DNA of 60,961 nucleotides from Stagonosporopsis chrysanthemi (taxonomy: Eukaryota; Ascomycota; Dothideomycetes; Pleosporales; Didymellaceae): NCBI GenBank assembly GCA_022560025.1, contig JAFISE010000180.1, forward strand, positions 1-60,961, written 5' to 3'. Position numbers and translations under genes: made by a program. The notes below the pieces were generated by a model. The model was not told the origin of the DNA and made no database searches. It saw only the letters and a program-made list of their open reading frames with translations. Positions 42,722 through 54,432 of this stretch are shown piece after piece; within the stretch, counting starts at the first letter, position 1; every line of letters begins with the position of its first letter.

Positions 42722-44377
42722 ATGGCGTCAAAAGAGATGGTGCTTGACGCCCTCTCAAAATTTGGGCCGCTCGATTTCATCGCCGCAGGTAGTATCGTAT
42801 TTTCCCTATATCTGGTTGGCAATGCGGTATATCAGCTCTACTTCAGCCCGTTGTCCAAGTTTCCAGGCCCGAAGATCGCAGCAGTGACGCTGTGGTACGA
42901 GATCTATTATGATGTGTTCAAATGGGGCCGGTATTGGGTTGAGGTTCAGAAGATGCATGAGAAATACGGTATGTTGCTGCAAGTAACATGAGCATGAGTT
43001 GGTTTGGAACTCTCGAGATACGTCGCTGATTTTTTTCCTGGCCCAATCGTCCGCATCAGTCCCTCTGAGCTGCACGTCTCGGATCCTTCATTCATCGATA
43101 CACTCTACACACGCGCTGCACCGCGTGACAAACATCATTTCATGACTGGCCAGTTCGGTAATGACCTTACAACATTCAGCACAGATGATCATCACCATCA
43201 CCGCATCCGCCGCACAGCCCTCAACCCTTTCTTTTCCAAGCAGCGCGTATTTGGTTTGCAAGACCTGATCTGGACACACGTCGAAAAGCTGTGTCAGAGG
43301 TTCCAAGAGTACAAGACTGCCGCGAAGCCACTGCCTATCTCGGATGCTTTTGGGTGTCTGACTGCAGACATCATCATCCAGTACTCCATGGGCTTGCAAC
43401 AGAATGCCCTCGATGATCCTGACTTTGCTCCGCTGTTCACGCAGGCAGTCAAGAAGTTCGCGTCCATGGGCGTGTATGCTAAGCACATGCCCTGGATTCA
43501 TACGATTACGCACGCACTGCCTCAAGATTGGATCGCGAAGGCGAGTCCCGAATATGGAGCCATGCTCGCATTCCGACATATGAACAGGGATCGCGTGCAA
43601 GAGATATTCGAGCGAAAGAAGAAGGCAAAAGGTATGACTGGTGATTGGGATACTAAAGACCAAGAGCAACGGACAGTCTTCGACGACCTCCTCGACAGCG
43701 ACCTACCCCCCGCCGAGAAAGATTTCGAACGCCTAAGTCAAGAGAGCCAAGTCATCGTCGGCGCCGCCCTAGACACCACCGCCAACGCCCTCAATGCGAC
43801 GCTTTTCCACCTCCTCTCCACCCCCTCCGCACTCTCAAAACTGAGAGCCGAACTCGCAACCGCACTCCCCAACCCAAGAAAGCACACCCCCCTGTCTACT
43901 CTCGAAAAACTGCCCTACCTCACCGGCGTCATCAACGAAGGTCTGCGCCTCAGCCATGGCCTCTCGTGCCGCAACGCGCGCCTCGCCCACTCCCCCCTGC
44001 TCTACAAAACCCACATCATCCCCGCCCACACACCCGTGAGCATGTCCGCCCCCTTCACGCACCACGACGAGTCCATATTCCCCGACAGCCACGCCTTCGT
44101 TCCCGAGCGCTGGCTCGACAGCACGGGTGCGGTGGGCGGCAAGACGCCGGATGGGCGGCCGCTGGAGCGGTTCCTGATGGCGTTTGGAAGGGGAGGGAGA
44201 CAGTGCGTGGGCATCAATCTGGCGCTGGCGGAGATGTACATCACGGTTGCGGCGGTGGTGAGGCGGTTCGAGATGGAGCTGTTTGAGTCAGGGAGGAGGG
44301 ATGTCGAGTTAGTGCATGATTTGTTTTTGCCGCACGTCGATCGGGGGAGCAGGGGGGTGAGGGTTTTGGTCAAGTGA
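42722..44377 (+). CDS. Cytochrome P450 monooxygenase with a non-AG splice acceptor
   Basis: Haem-thiolate monooxygenase anchored in the ER; substrate unknown. Exons 42722-42968 and 43041-44377 give 527 residues. Seen: an N-terminal membrane anchor and proline-rich hinge (SPLSKFPGPKIAA); MHEKYG joined to PIVRISPSELHV; an I-helix GAALDTTANAL; the ExxR motif in NEGLR; PERW; and the haem loop FGRGGRQCVG with Cys471. All catalytic blocks are intact. The intron donor GTATGT is normal and a CTGAT branch and T-run follow, but the only acceptor that gives KYGPIVR is TG at 43039-43040, not AG. The 49-base alternative ending in AG at 43017 shifts the frame. The gene may be damaged, use a rare acceptor or carry a sequence error. 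Confidence 0.85.
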
Positions 44378-46053
44378 GGGGGTGGGGTTGGGTGGGTGGG
44401 GTGGGGTGGGGAAATGGGGCTTTCCGGCGGCAGATACTTTGCTTGTTGAAGCCGGCAAAATCGTATGACTTTGCCTCATTATCTGAGAGCAGATCTTTGA
44501 ACGACTCACACTCGTAACGAGAGAGGCTTGCACCAAGCCTCACTGCCGGTTCTACCACAGGAGATATTCCACCTGTATACACCAGATCTCGGGGAAGTGA
44601 TGACAAGAATGCAGCGAATCTGATGAGCTCAATCGACCACTCTACTCATATCTCGGGTTCAGCTTTTCGCGGGTTCCCCCCATCGCGTTTCAGCGTTAAA
44701 GAAAGTCTGCCGTGGTGTGACACCCGAAGATGCCGCACAGGTCTTCCGGTAACTCAGATGCTTCTACCGTAATTCTCCGAACATGACCAGGCCGCATATG
44801 TAGTAGAGATGGGATCGGAAAAAAACGTTGCGCTAGATGGAGTTCACTCTGTAATGCAAGTACCCTCGGCTAGATGGGATACACATGTCGCACCGCTTCG
44901 GTATCTATGGCAGTCTAGAGCCATTGTGGCTGAGAACACTAGCTTTGGTAGTGACGTGGAGGACTTCTGCAACTACGCTGGACAGCGAGAGCGTTTTACA
45001 TCTTTGAGGGAGCCTAACCTGTATGGTACATCTGGGCCGAGGATGATACGAGGGAGTGGATCAGGGGAGCTCCAGTAGTACTCATGGGTTCCGTATAGCT
45101 CTGGAGATCGTGACCTTGACTTTACAATTAGTAACACTAAAATAACGTATGTTCTGTACTTGTCTTCCGTACGCTACTACGCGGTACTCCACCGCAGTCC
45201 TTATCTAGTGTTTGCTGTCAAGGTCCTTTGCCCATCCCGCCAGGACCATTTTTTACTCAGCAAGTCAGAGGCCCAGGGAGTTTTAGATGGCACAATTCAA
45301 AAACATTAAGCAATTTTAACAATTCCATGTCTGTTCGCAAGTAACTGAGATCACTGGGTAACTGGATGTTTCTCGACTTGACGGACAGCACTCGCGACAG
45401 CATTGCTCGATTCGTAGAACAACTTACCCAGTGTTAGCCTGGGTGCTCACGGCGGTGATGAACGTTTCGAGAAGGTAGAAAGGAAATTTTGCTTGTAAGA
45501 GCTTAGTGCGACTGTATCACGATCGTAGTTATGATAGACTAGACTTAAGCTGGTGCGGCCCGGACCGAAAATTCCAAGTCAATAACGACTCGGTCTTACT
45601 ATTTGCCTCGCGCCGCGCCTAATGTACGAGCATATGATCTAAGACCTTCTGCTACTGTATATGTCAGCTTTTTTTGCTCTTGGCTCAATAACATGCAAGT
45701 CCGTTTGATCAAAAGAGTGTAGGAGGACTAGGCACAAGAAAGAAGAGAACGGCTCCCGGTCTTGGCCAGTATAACCTTGAGTGATGGCAGAGGGAAACCC
45801 GATGGCACTGTCCACATACGCTACAATGGTATGATTGGCAGCGCATGGCACAGATGGGTTTTCTACAACTTTTGGAAACGACTACTGTTCTGCGAGAAAT
45901 CTGAAGACTATAAAAGTTACTCAGGAGATAGCACAAGGAATGCGCAGAAAGCAGTGCTCCCCATAACTCACAGCCATCACTGCGCCACAGTTTTATATCG
46001 TTTGAACGCTGAAATCGCTCACCACTTTTATAATCTCAGACCAACCTTTTACA
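44378..46053. other. Gene-poor interval
   Basis: 1.68 kb between the P450 and the two-repeat secreted protein gene. Many short overlapping frames without motifs; a G-rich GGGTGGG stretch directly follows the P450 stop (about 44378-44415). Composition becomes slightly more AT-rich after about 45100. No gene seen. Confidence 0.5.
45909..45915 (+). promoter_or_regulatory. TATA box of the two-repeat secreted protein gene
   Basis: TATAAAA lies 139 bases before the ATG at 46054. It fits a core promoter with a leader of about 100 bases; inference from motif and spacing. Confidence 0.4.
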
Positions 46054-46509
46054 ATGGTCATCCTCAAGTCCGTAGTGCCTTATCTGCCTTTGCTATTCAG
46101 CGGCATAATACATGCGCTTCTATCAGTGTCGGCATCTACAATGGCCATACAAGCACGTCAGATTGGGCCTCAATTCCTTTTTGGACCTATCACGCTTCCA
46201 TCGATACAAATCTCAAACATCAGCTTGACATTGTTCAATTTCGGCGACGAAGTCTTCGACATCTCATCAATTAGCATCTTCGGCGATATCAATGACGGTG
46301 GACAATGCAACGAAGCAGAGGATGCGCCTGCCCAGCCTGGAACCCGCCCGGGAGGAACTGTTATTCTGGGACCAGTTAGTGTGCCTGGGTCGATCAGCTT
46401 TACGAATGTGCAGATCACGCTATTCAATTTCCAAGATGAGGTTTTCGATATCAGCTCCATTTCAATATTCGGAGACATCAACGATGGTAGTTGCCCGTCA
46501 ACGTCGTAG
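46054..46509 (+). CDS. Small predicted secreted protein made of two copies of one motif
   Basis: I do not recognise the family. Single exon, 151 residues. The N-terminus (residues about 5-28) is hydrophobic with small residues after it (LLSVSASTMA), fitting a signal peptide. The rest has two similar halves: FGPITLPS...ISNISLTLFNFGDEV and LGPVSVPG...FTNVQITLFNFQDEV. Both go on with FDISSISIFGDINDG and end near a Cys (GGQC and GSC). The two copies are almost identical in protein but differ at many third codon positions, so the duplication is old and the sequence has been kept by selection. That argues for a real expressed protein despite its small size. The only Cys residues after the signal are one per copy, which could pair. 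Possible roles (wall or surface protein, effector, self-assembling beta structure) are open. Confidence 0.75.
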   Translation: MVILKSVVPYLPLLFSGIIHALLSVSASTMAIQARQIGPQFLFGPITLPSIQISNISLTLFNFGDEVFDISSISIFGDINDGGQCNEAEDAPAQPGTRPGGTVILGPVSVPGSISFTNVQITLFNFQDEVFDISSISIFGDINDGSCPSTS

Positions 46510-47336
46510 ATCGCCTCATGGTGACGAAAATGGTCAGTGAGGGTCAAGAGTGGGTGCTGGGAGGGGATAGTATCGTGAAGAGGCAGACGAAAGGAGGAAA
46601 CAGGCACATGTGCGAACGACGCGATCAACAGGAACTTGCGTCTATCGCGTGTGTTGTGTCTGTTGCTTATGTATGTTCGCCAATAAATGATGTTGCGCAT
46701 GACTCAGACCGCGGGCGACACTTCGTATGTGACATACACAGGGGCACGTGTCGAAGTTCAAGGCCGTGTCGTTCACACGAGGCCTTCTTCAACCACGAGA
46801 CAAATGCTTTGCACTCAGACTCGCGGCCAGCTTTCCTACTTGTCCGCTGTTTAATAGTACATCATCTTTGAGAACGGCTTTCATGAGCGGCCCCACAAAG
46901 AAAACTCTCGCTATAACCCGCGAATGCTTTGACATTGACTCTATTCCGAAACCATGGTAGCGCGCATGGACTGCCCTTTGTAAACCAGAAGAGACGAAAT
47001 CAACGACGTCAGATTTCAAAGACTTTAAGACATGCATTGATTGCGCCGAGCTCTCTGATTTGTTAGAGTCGTGACACAACGTCTATCATTTCTACCGAGA
47101 AGGCGGGATATGCACTGTGAAAATCGCCACTTCACATTCCAGGTATTCGGGATACTCTCAGCTGCATTCCTTAGATAGCGATGCTCTGCGGTTAGTCATT
47201 CACATTAGTGCAATGGACGGGGAACAAAGAGCTTCAACTCAGCCCATGCTCAGTATCGTCTAGGATTTTATTCACAGATTTCTGATACATAGAAGAATAT
47301 ATGAGTTTGGGAAGACTGCTTTTGAGGGTGACAACC
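46510..47336. other. Convergent intergenic region, no gene seen
   Basis: 827 bases between the two-repeat protein gene and the 3' end of the CLN3-like gene. Short frames only. Confidence 0.5.
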
Positions 47337-48775
47337 TCATGCTCGAACTTCCAGATGCTTTTTGGCGAGCATCTCAACCATGATGGCTAGACATCCGCCA
47401 ACAGCGTCTCCTCCAAAGTTTCCCAGTCCTCCGTAGCTCATGGCAAAACTACGGACCTCCTCCGGCTGATTTTGCTTTCGAAAGTCGTCCGCGATCTTGT
47501 AGTTGGTGTTTGTTATACCCCCACCGGCGCATATGCCAACCAGGAACATGAAGGCCACCCAGATGGCATAGTACTTCAGGAACGGACAGAAAAGCTGAAC
47601 TACACCAATCGCCAGGATCGTCATCTGAGCTGCTGACCATCCCCAGATGAACGGCGCTTTAAACTTCATTGACAGAAGTGAACCCAAGAATTGACCCATG
47701 CCGTACGAAAGATCTGCGCCACATCAAGTCATTAACGAACGGCATCCAAAGGTAGAGGAGACTGTTAGCCTCCAGTACTTACAATAGATTTCGAACTGAA
47801 GATCTCCCGGTGGTGAGTCTTGGAGTAATTTCAAGTTTTGAAAGGTTGGCGACAGGCCAAGAAGAGAGATGAGGGCACTGGAAGTGCAAAGAAGTAATGG
47901 TATGACGTATCGCGGCAATATGACCCGGATGAAGAGACCCGGACGAGAGATACCGGAGCCAAACCCGGGCTTTGTCTCCTCAGCAACCGGAAGACTGTCA
48001 TGAGATCGATCTCGAAGACAAATTGAGTCGGTGGACCCACATTCCAATGAACCCCCTTTGGTGAGGGCGAGCTTGCGCACACGCTCCGCCTCTCGACGTC
48101 CCCCCTGATCGAGAAGGAGCCACCATACGGCACATATCAGGGCTGGAAAGCAAAGACCAACAGCGAACACTTTTCTCCAGGACTGCCCTAATGCTCCCAT
48201 CAGAGCAATGTATAGCGCTGGGCCCAGGACAACTGAGAATCCGCAGCCGCTACTGAACGATACAATTGTGTATTGCGGGAACGACGCTGCAACCGCAAGG
48301 TATGTGTTGATTCCAAAAGCGTAGGTAGCGCCGCCTAGCATTGTTCCAATCACTGGTCCTGCTTTGCTTGATCCAATAGTACAGATTCCAAAGGAAGCAA
48401 GACCAGTTATTGTTAGAATAATGGTCCGAAAAGACAGCGGGATGTGGTGGGCAAACATAGGCGTTATAAATGTGGTCAAAGCCGCGGTTACGAACGCACA
48501 TAGTCCGTATGCTCCAGTCACTCCGTCGAACAGGGCTTTCGCGGCTGAAGTGATTGTCGTGCATGGTAAGCCAACCTGGAAGTCGCAGTAAGCTAGTCAG
48601 CAATCTTTATTGACGGCCTGGAATTGATACTGACCAGCGCTCCCAAAAGAAAGAAAGCAACTGATTGCTGAGACAAGTAGTTCCGAAAGTCACTCGTACT
48701 TTCAATCTTATCATATTTCCCTGAAGGCCGGACATCTTCGCTTGATGAGGCGGTCTCATTCTTGAATTTATGCAT
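47337..48775 (-). CDS. CLN3/battenin (Btn1)-like membrane transporter
   Basis: CLN3/Btn1 proteins sit in the lysosome/vacuole membrane and influence pH and amino-acid or glycerophosphodiester export. Three minus-strand exons, 48775-48635, 48575-47783 and 47713-47337 (introns 59 and 69 bases), give 436 residues. Seen: VAFFLLGALVGLPCTTITSA at the first membrane segment; ITPMFAHHIPLSFRTIIL; TYLAVAASFPQYTIVSFSSG-CG, matching the FSSGTG block of CLN3; and a C-terminal GICAGGGITNTNYKIADDF followed by EEVRSFAMSYGGLGNFGGD, matching the CLN3 GAAYVNTF...REFAM region. About eleven hydrophobic segments and a charged central loop are present. Similarity is clear but divergent, so this is probably a fungal paralogue rather than the housekeeping BTN1. 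A generic MFS transporter is the alternative. Confidence 0.75.
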
Positions 48776-49680
48776 GATGCTTTAATCAGTTTCTCCGGCG
48801 GTAGATCTTTGCGTTTTATTAGTGAAAGCTGGCGCCTAACAATACTAGAGATTAGAAGCAAAGCCGAACAACTAATCTTTATAGCGACTGGGGTACATCC
48901 ACCAGCCGAATCTTCCGCAGTTGCCAGCAAGGGAACTGGCGTCATTCCGCACAGGTATCACCTGAACCACACTTTGTAGCCTGGTGGTGGAGGAAATTTT
49001 GATCTCTAGACGCCAGAATCGTCGGCTATCCTGCTATTCGGACATCGCAAGGGAGTACAAAACAAAGTAAAGCCGAGACGTTCTCCGATGACCTGCTATT
49101 ACCGATGACCTGCTCACAGGGAATGTCAAGCAGGTTCGGGAGACCCTTTTGTCAAACCTATGTGGTCATTCTTACGGTGGGTCAAAATTCGGCTGGGGCT
49201 GACCGATAGTTGACTGATATGTGATCCCGGACTGATCTACCATAACTAGGGAGATGGCGAAGCCGAAGAGCATCTGACAGGGAAGGGAGACTGCAATCGG
49301 ATCTTTGGATCATGGATGATTCCCCCGAAGAGTGGCTGGAATGCTATTGTACCGTAGTTACGGTTAAGGGGTTTGGAATCGCGATCCGTGATAGCTCTCA
49401 GAGACATAAAAATAGGTCAGCGTTGTCATAGCAATACGAAAATGACAAAGTTTTGCACAATGGGTACTTGTCGCTCCTTCTTTGATATCCATCTTCAATA
49501 ACGTCAACCTTGATTGACCTCGGATGCTATCTGGCTCTATTGGTTTAGGGCAGTTCCGGGAGTTTCAAAGTATCGACTACAGTCGCGTATGGGTCAGTTA
49601 CCAGTCTGTTGTGCCAGGCCTGACCGTATATTCACAGTATCTGAGTAAACTACCATTATGTTGTACTACAACTCATACAA
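48776..49680. other. Intergenic region, no gene seen
   Basis: 905 bases between the CLN3-like start and the 3' end of the reductase gene. A direct repeat CCGATGACCTGCT occurs twice near 49086-49112. No gene supported. Confidence 0.5.
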
Positions 49681-51012
49681 TTACACCTGAGGTCGGGCAG
49701 CATCGACTACCATTGGTGGCAGCGTACCGAGCTTCTCCATTTCTTGAAACATCTCAAACACACTCTCAAGGGTGTCAACAAATCCACTGAAGCCGTATCG
49801 TCTGACCTTGTTCATCGATGGTGTGCCAAATGGCATATAGGCGAAATCGCCCATGAAGAAGTCTTTCAAGTCTCCATGCCATGGATTCTCGGTCAACTGT
49901 CCACCCGACTTGGCCATTATTGCCTCCCAGGCCTCTTTGACTGATGGGTCTGACGCCCACTGTGCGAGCGTGAAGCTATGACGGAGTTGTGTTGGGGGCC
50001 CGTAGCCGAGGGGAGCATTCTTTCCACCAGCCATCGTTGTTGTATGTAACTTGCTATCATCTAATTCAGGACCTTGTACCTCTGCTATTCCGTACCAGCG
50101 GGCCAATTCATGGAAGAAGCGATCCCAACTGATGAGACCGCCGTCATAAGCATTGAACGACTGGTTCGCGCAGTGTTCTTCAAGCACAGCCCATTCGCTC
50201 AGATATCCAGTCAATCTCGCAGTCGAGTGAGCCGCTTCAAATTGCCAGGAAGTAAAATCAGCGCCAAACTTGAGGGGCTCTCCCTTTTGCGCTTGAACAG
50301 CTGCGTATATTCCAAAACTCATGAAGGTATTCATCGACGCATGTTCGGTCGAGCCGATAATTGCGAAGGGATGGACAATGTTCCAATCTGTCTCGGGGTG
50401 CTCCTTGCAAAACGCTCGAAGCGCATCTTCCTGTGGGTAATAGAAGTTCGGTGAGAGATGCCTGGGTTGAGGATCGGACTCTACAATAGACGTACGCACG
50501 CGGCCGATGTGAACGCCGAAATTCTTTCCGCCCGTCTGTAGCAAGATTCGCTTCGGCTTGATCCCAGCGAGCGGCAGAGAACCGAGGAAGTTCATGAAAG
50601 GCGGCACGTTGGCTTCGATCAGTTCCTCTGCTGTTCCAGGATCCATTGCCGACTTCCCACTTTTGGGCGAGAGATACGCGTAGTAGAATACATAGTCCGC
50701 CGACACATTGGCCTTGCGGAAAGCTTGTGCAATATCTTCAGCCGAAGACGTCATGTCGACGGATACATGCTGGATACGACAACGTTGGCTTTCAGGGAGC
50801 AAGGATAGCAACTTGTCTGACAGCGGACTGCGGGATATTGCGTAGACCTTGGACCATCTTTGAGGAGTGTCTAGCAAAGCCCTGATAGTGTGGAAGCCTG
50901 AGATGCCGGTCGCTCCTAGGACCAGAGCTTTCAGATCCTTCAAAGAAGAATCAAAGGAAGGAAGATTGCGGTATATGCCAGACTGGCGAAGTGGGTTTTG
51001 TGACGAGCTCAT
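49681..51012 (-). CDS. PRISE-type short-chain dehydrogenase/reductase (SirQ-like)
   Basis: NAD(P)H-dependent reductase of the progesterone 5-beta-reductase/iridoid synthase-like group, seen in fungal secondary-metabolite clusters such as sirodesmin (SirQ). Single exon, 443 residues. Seen: the Rossmann loop GATGISG (residues 33-39), then RALLDTPQRWSKVYAISR; VSVDMTSSAEDIAQAF and ADYVFYYAYL; ILLQTGGKNFGVHIG, which holds the Lys of the PRISE TGxK motif; and NFYYPQEDALRAF, which holds the Tyr. FGIYAAVQAQKGEPLKFGAD and ISWDRFFHELARWYG further support the family. Length fits. A TATA-like ATTATATA lies about 75 bases upstream of the ATG. The substrate is unknown. Confidence 0.85.
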   Translation of the reverse strand: MSSSQNPLRQSGIYRNLPSFDSSLKDLKALVLGATGISGFHTIRALLDTPQRWSKVYAISRSPLSDKLLSLLPESQRCRIQHVSVDMTSSAEDIAQAFRKANVSADYVFYYAYLSPKSGKSAMDPGTAEELIEANVPPFMNFLGSLPLAGIKPKRILLQTGGKNFGVHIGRVRTSIVESDPQPRHLSPNFYYPQEDALRAFCKEHPETDWNIVHPFAIIGSTEHASMNTFMSFGIYAAVQAQKGEPLKFGADFTSWQFEAAHSTARLTGYLSEWAVLEEHCANQSFNAYDGGLISWDRFFHELARWYGIAEVQGPELDDSKLHTTTMAGGKNAPLGYGPPTQLRHSFTLAQWASDPSVKEAWEAIMAKSGGQLTENPWHGDLKDFFMGDFAYMPFGTPSMNKVRRYGFSGFVDTLESVFEMFQEMEKLGTLPPMVVDAARPQV

Positions 51013-53347
51013 TTTGCAGTAATTTGATGAGGAGGCTAAGAAGATGCTGGATTGATGATGATGATATAGGTGTGGCCGGACACATTATATACATATTTTG
51101 TGGAGCGCCGCATCATGTGATGTAGTTTACAACAGAAGGGTGGACGCAAATGCTTTCTCTCTCTCAGGCGTGTCGGGGCGTGGAGAGAAGAAAAGAAAAC
51201 TGAACGCCTTTCTCGTCGCAACATACGCTAAGAAAGGGTGGATCTCTCGAAAGGCTAGCGTCCATTAGTGTCGCCAAGCCGGGACGAAGCGTCAGACTAT
51301 GTAATGCCCGATTTCGACCTTCCCGCACAGTCTTCGGGACTAGAGTTACAGGTTCATGACGTTGCCGATTGGGGCGCTCCTTCGCGATTTCCACGTCAAA
51401 AACTGTTGCCTTCGGTACTCTAGATGAAAATTTCCAAGGATTAGCCGGCCCACTCAGCAGTCCAGAGTTTCTCGCAGCCCTACATCAGCCCGCTGTAGTC
51501 ATGGGCAGCCGGTCACAAATTTTCCGGATCGCATCCAACACGATGACCAGGACAACACGGATAGCCGAAGTAACTCTGCCGAATTAAAAGCCGGCATAAA
51601 GCCCACCTCCTCCACAGTCCCACCACCGTCGTCACCGCATCGGCGACGTTCGTGGACGCACCGCACGAAACCTGGTCTCGATAAGCCAATACACTGCACT
51701 TCCCTTGTCTCCAAGCCCCCACTCGGAACAATGCCGACACGCGCGTGCAATATCAGCAGTATTGTATGGCGAAACTGTGCACAAAAATGTCGCCGAGATA
51801 GAAGAACCCCAGTGTGCTAGTATGCTGCTCCACATGTCATGAACGCTTTGGTCGTCGCGCAGCTTGGGCTGGCGACATCCTGGCACCCTGGGTCCAATGC
51901 ACAACGTGACATGAAGAATCCGGCGCCCGTGTACGAATCCAAATCTACACACGAGATAATCCTTGGCGCAAGAGTTGAGTCACTGCCAGACGTACTCCGA
52001 CCCGGTAGTATACACGGCCGGGAAGAACCTTGACCTCGTTGCAATGTTCAGCGATGGTGATGTGATAAAGAAAGCCTTACAATGACATGGCATAGACGTT
52101 CAGCCAGACCCAGCGTTTCCAACCGGCCGTAACACGGCCCGATAAAGTCACTTTGTTCACGCCACGGTCAGAAGATCAGTTCCGCCAGTACAGCTGCGGT
52201 GAAGGGATACTAGTGCAGGCAGCAGGACAGACAGGAGACGGCTTGTAGTTACCGGTTTAGGTAAGCTATATTGACTGAGGGCAGGTATAAGTGGAGTAAG
52301 AGTGCTAGCATCATAATCCCAACCTTTCCTGCTTTTCTCTTATATACTCCTGCCATGTAAGGGCTCTCTTATAGTCTCTCCTGCCTCTTGTTGGACAGAG
52401 AGAGCCTTGAAGCAGGGTAGGTTATTGCCTTTCAGAACTTTTGCAGCCACAATAGGAGTACAGCTGTACTCTTACACCTTTTCTACTTCAGTGCAGCTAC
52501 TGCACAGCTTGATACTGCATTACTGCCTATTGAGAACACCGTTCAGTCCGCGTTCGTGCTGCTTTTTATCTCTGCTTTCTACTTCCGCTTGTGGAGACAG
52601 AGCTTTGCTGTTTTGCTGTTAACAAACACGTCTATCACGTTACAGGTGGGTTCGATTGGATCTTTCACTGTACAAGCCAAGAGAAGACTCAAACTTACTT
52701 TGCTGTACGGATGCCTAATGAACTAGGTTTCCACTGCACTGCCTCTTTATTTGTATTCAAGAGAACGTCCTCAGTATCAAAGAGACGAAAATCGCCTCGC
52801 TACTTGCGAGTTTGACGGGTGGACGAGAACACTGCATCCCAAGACAAGGGCCTTTTATGACATCTTGCAAACACGAGGCCATGGACTCTCGAGTCGGCAC
52901 AAATCCTATGCTCGATGATACTTGTCCTCATTCGCAATTCCATTAAGAACGCTTGTTTCTCTTGAGTGACCATAAGAACGTTCCAGTATTTACAAGCTGC
53001 ATAGTTGCGTAGCAAACCATCGAGCTTACTTACAAGAAATAAGTCAGATAAAAAGGGAGATATTTAGTGGTCGTTACGTAGAAGAGATCCATTAATGAGA
53101 TAGCAAGATGTGGATCAAGCAGAATTTGGCAGCGTGGAAGTAGCCTGCCTTTTGCTTGCCTTATTGCTTCGGCTACATTAGTTGTCCTCAAAACATTGTT
53201 CTGGGTCTTCATTGTGCTTAATCAGTCTCCAGATTCAGCAAGTATCATTGATGACAAGAGACCCATCGTTCTACGGTACTTTGATTCAACAAAGGAAACC
53301 TGTACAACCCAGCTTTTTCGCAAGGTCTCGGGATCTGGCGAAATTCT
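51013..53347. other. Gene-poor interval of 2.3 kb
   Basis: Contains the reductase promoter at its left end, with a TATA-like ATTATATA at 51084-51091 on the minus strand. Further right there are only short frames. Pyrimidine-rich sequence with repeated TCTCTTATA/CTCCTGCC elements lies around 52320-52400. No domain, RNA gene or clear transposon feature recognised. Confidence 0.5.
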
Positions 53348-53913
53348 CTACGTCGTTGTTGCTTGAACCGTCGTGCTAGTTAACTGCGCGCAGTCTTGTC
53401 CAACAGGGTCGACAGTGATTTGCGCGGCATCATCATGACCGCTTTGACATGCGCCACTTGCGCTGACTAACTGCCCATTCCGAAGACTAACAGGATCCAG
53501 ATTAAAGTCGGCACAGTCGAGCGCTTTGAAGTGCGTCCCATTGAAGCCAACGCATGCTGTTGCGTCGACAAGATCAGGCCGAAACCCATCTGAGAACGAC
53601 CTCTGCACTGCAAGAACATCCGCAGGTCCTATAGTGGAAGGGGTGATCTGGCGGTCTGCGGCAGTATTTACGCACGCTGCGTCCACTATCTCGCCTACAG
53701 CTCCGAGTTAGTGGGTGATAAATCATACAAAGAGGGCGCTCAAGTACCATTGTTGCGAAACGTCAAGCACTCGTTCCCAGGTACTCCCCCAACTTCTTTC
53801 AGGATCAGTGTTTGGGACCCCTTTCGGAAACTCCCTTCGCCAGTTTGTCGTCTCGTTATTATTGCTGCTGAGGCTGTACCGGCCGCGAAGAGAAATGCTG
53901 TGGAGAACTTCAT
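53348..53913 (-). CDS. Small secreted cysteine-containing protein
   Basis: Two minus-strand exons, 53913-53748 and 53694-53348, joined over a 53-base intron (GTACTT...CACTAAC...GTAG), give 170 residues. The first exon starts MKFSTAFLFAAGTASAAIITRR, a clear signal peptide with a likely Kex2-type RR site. The mature part has KEVGGVPGNECLTFRNNGEIVDAACVN across the splice junction, then VQRSFSDGFRPDLVDATACVGFNGTHF, KALDCADFN and SGACQSGHDDAAQITVD. Six cysteines could form three disulfides, and there is one N-glycosylation site (NGT). I recognise it only as a fungal secreted hypothetical family, with no known activity. The C-terminus is Thr-rich. It could be a wall-associated or host-interacting protein. 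Confidence 0.8.
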
Positions 53914-54432
53914 CGTACTTGATCGACTGTGTATGAATTAAGAGATGGGAAGAATAATGCTAGATCTTATACAATGGGAATTCTGCAGTCATGTGTGTAA
54001 CAGTTCTGTGTTCGCCTTCGGGCGTTTAGGGAGGGTAGTAACTATCTGTCGGTCGGGTATCTAGCCTGATAGCATGGCCTTGGTAATTCAGAAGTCAGAT
54101 ACCTGCAAAAAAAGTCGCATTATCTACAGTCAGCGTTCTATTTAATGCATAGCACAGACATGTCTTATTACTCTTAACATTGAGCGTGACGCGCCTCCCC
54201 AGCTCTGGTACTACACACGACGAGAGCCCAGTCGAACATGGAACAGCTTACAGACCTGTGGCGTCGCCAAAACATTGTGCGAATCGAACTCGTTTACAAC
54301 TGTCAAGTACATCGATAACTATAGAAAAGCAGTATGTCCAAGTAGGTCGATGCGGAGTCAGACAACCAATTGCGAGCACTCTCGGTTGTGATCGCCAATC
54401 TCGACTGGCCTTTAGCTATGAGAGTCGATGCC
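53914..54432. other. Intergenic region, no gene seen
   Basis: 519 bases between the secreted protein start and the 3' end of the membrane protein gene; overlapping short frames only. Confidence 0.5.

Noticed and set aside
42969..43017. 49-base AG-ending intron in the P450 gene
   Set aside because: Length and AG are attractive, but joining there puts the second exon out of frame and destroys the PIVRISP block.
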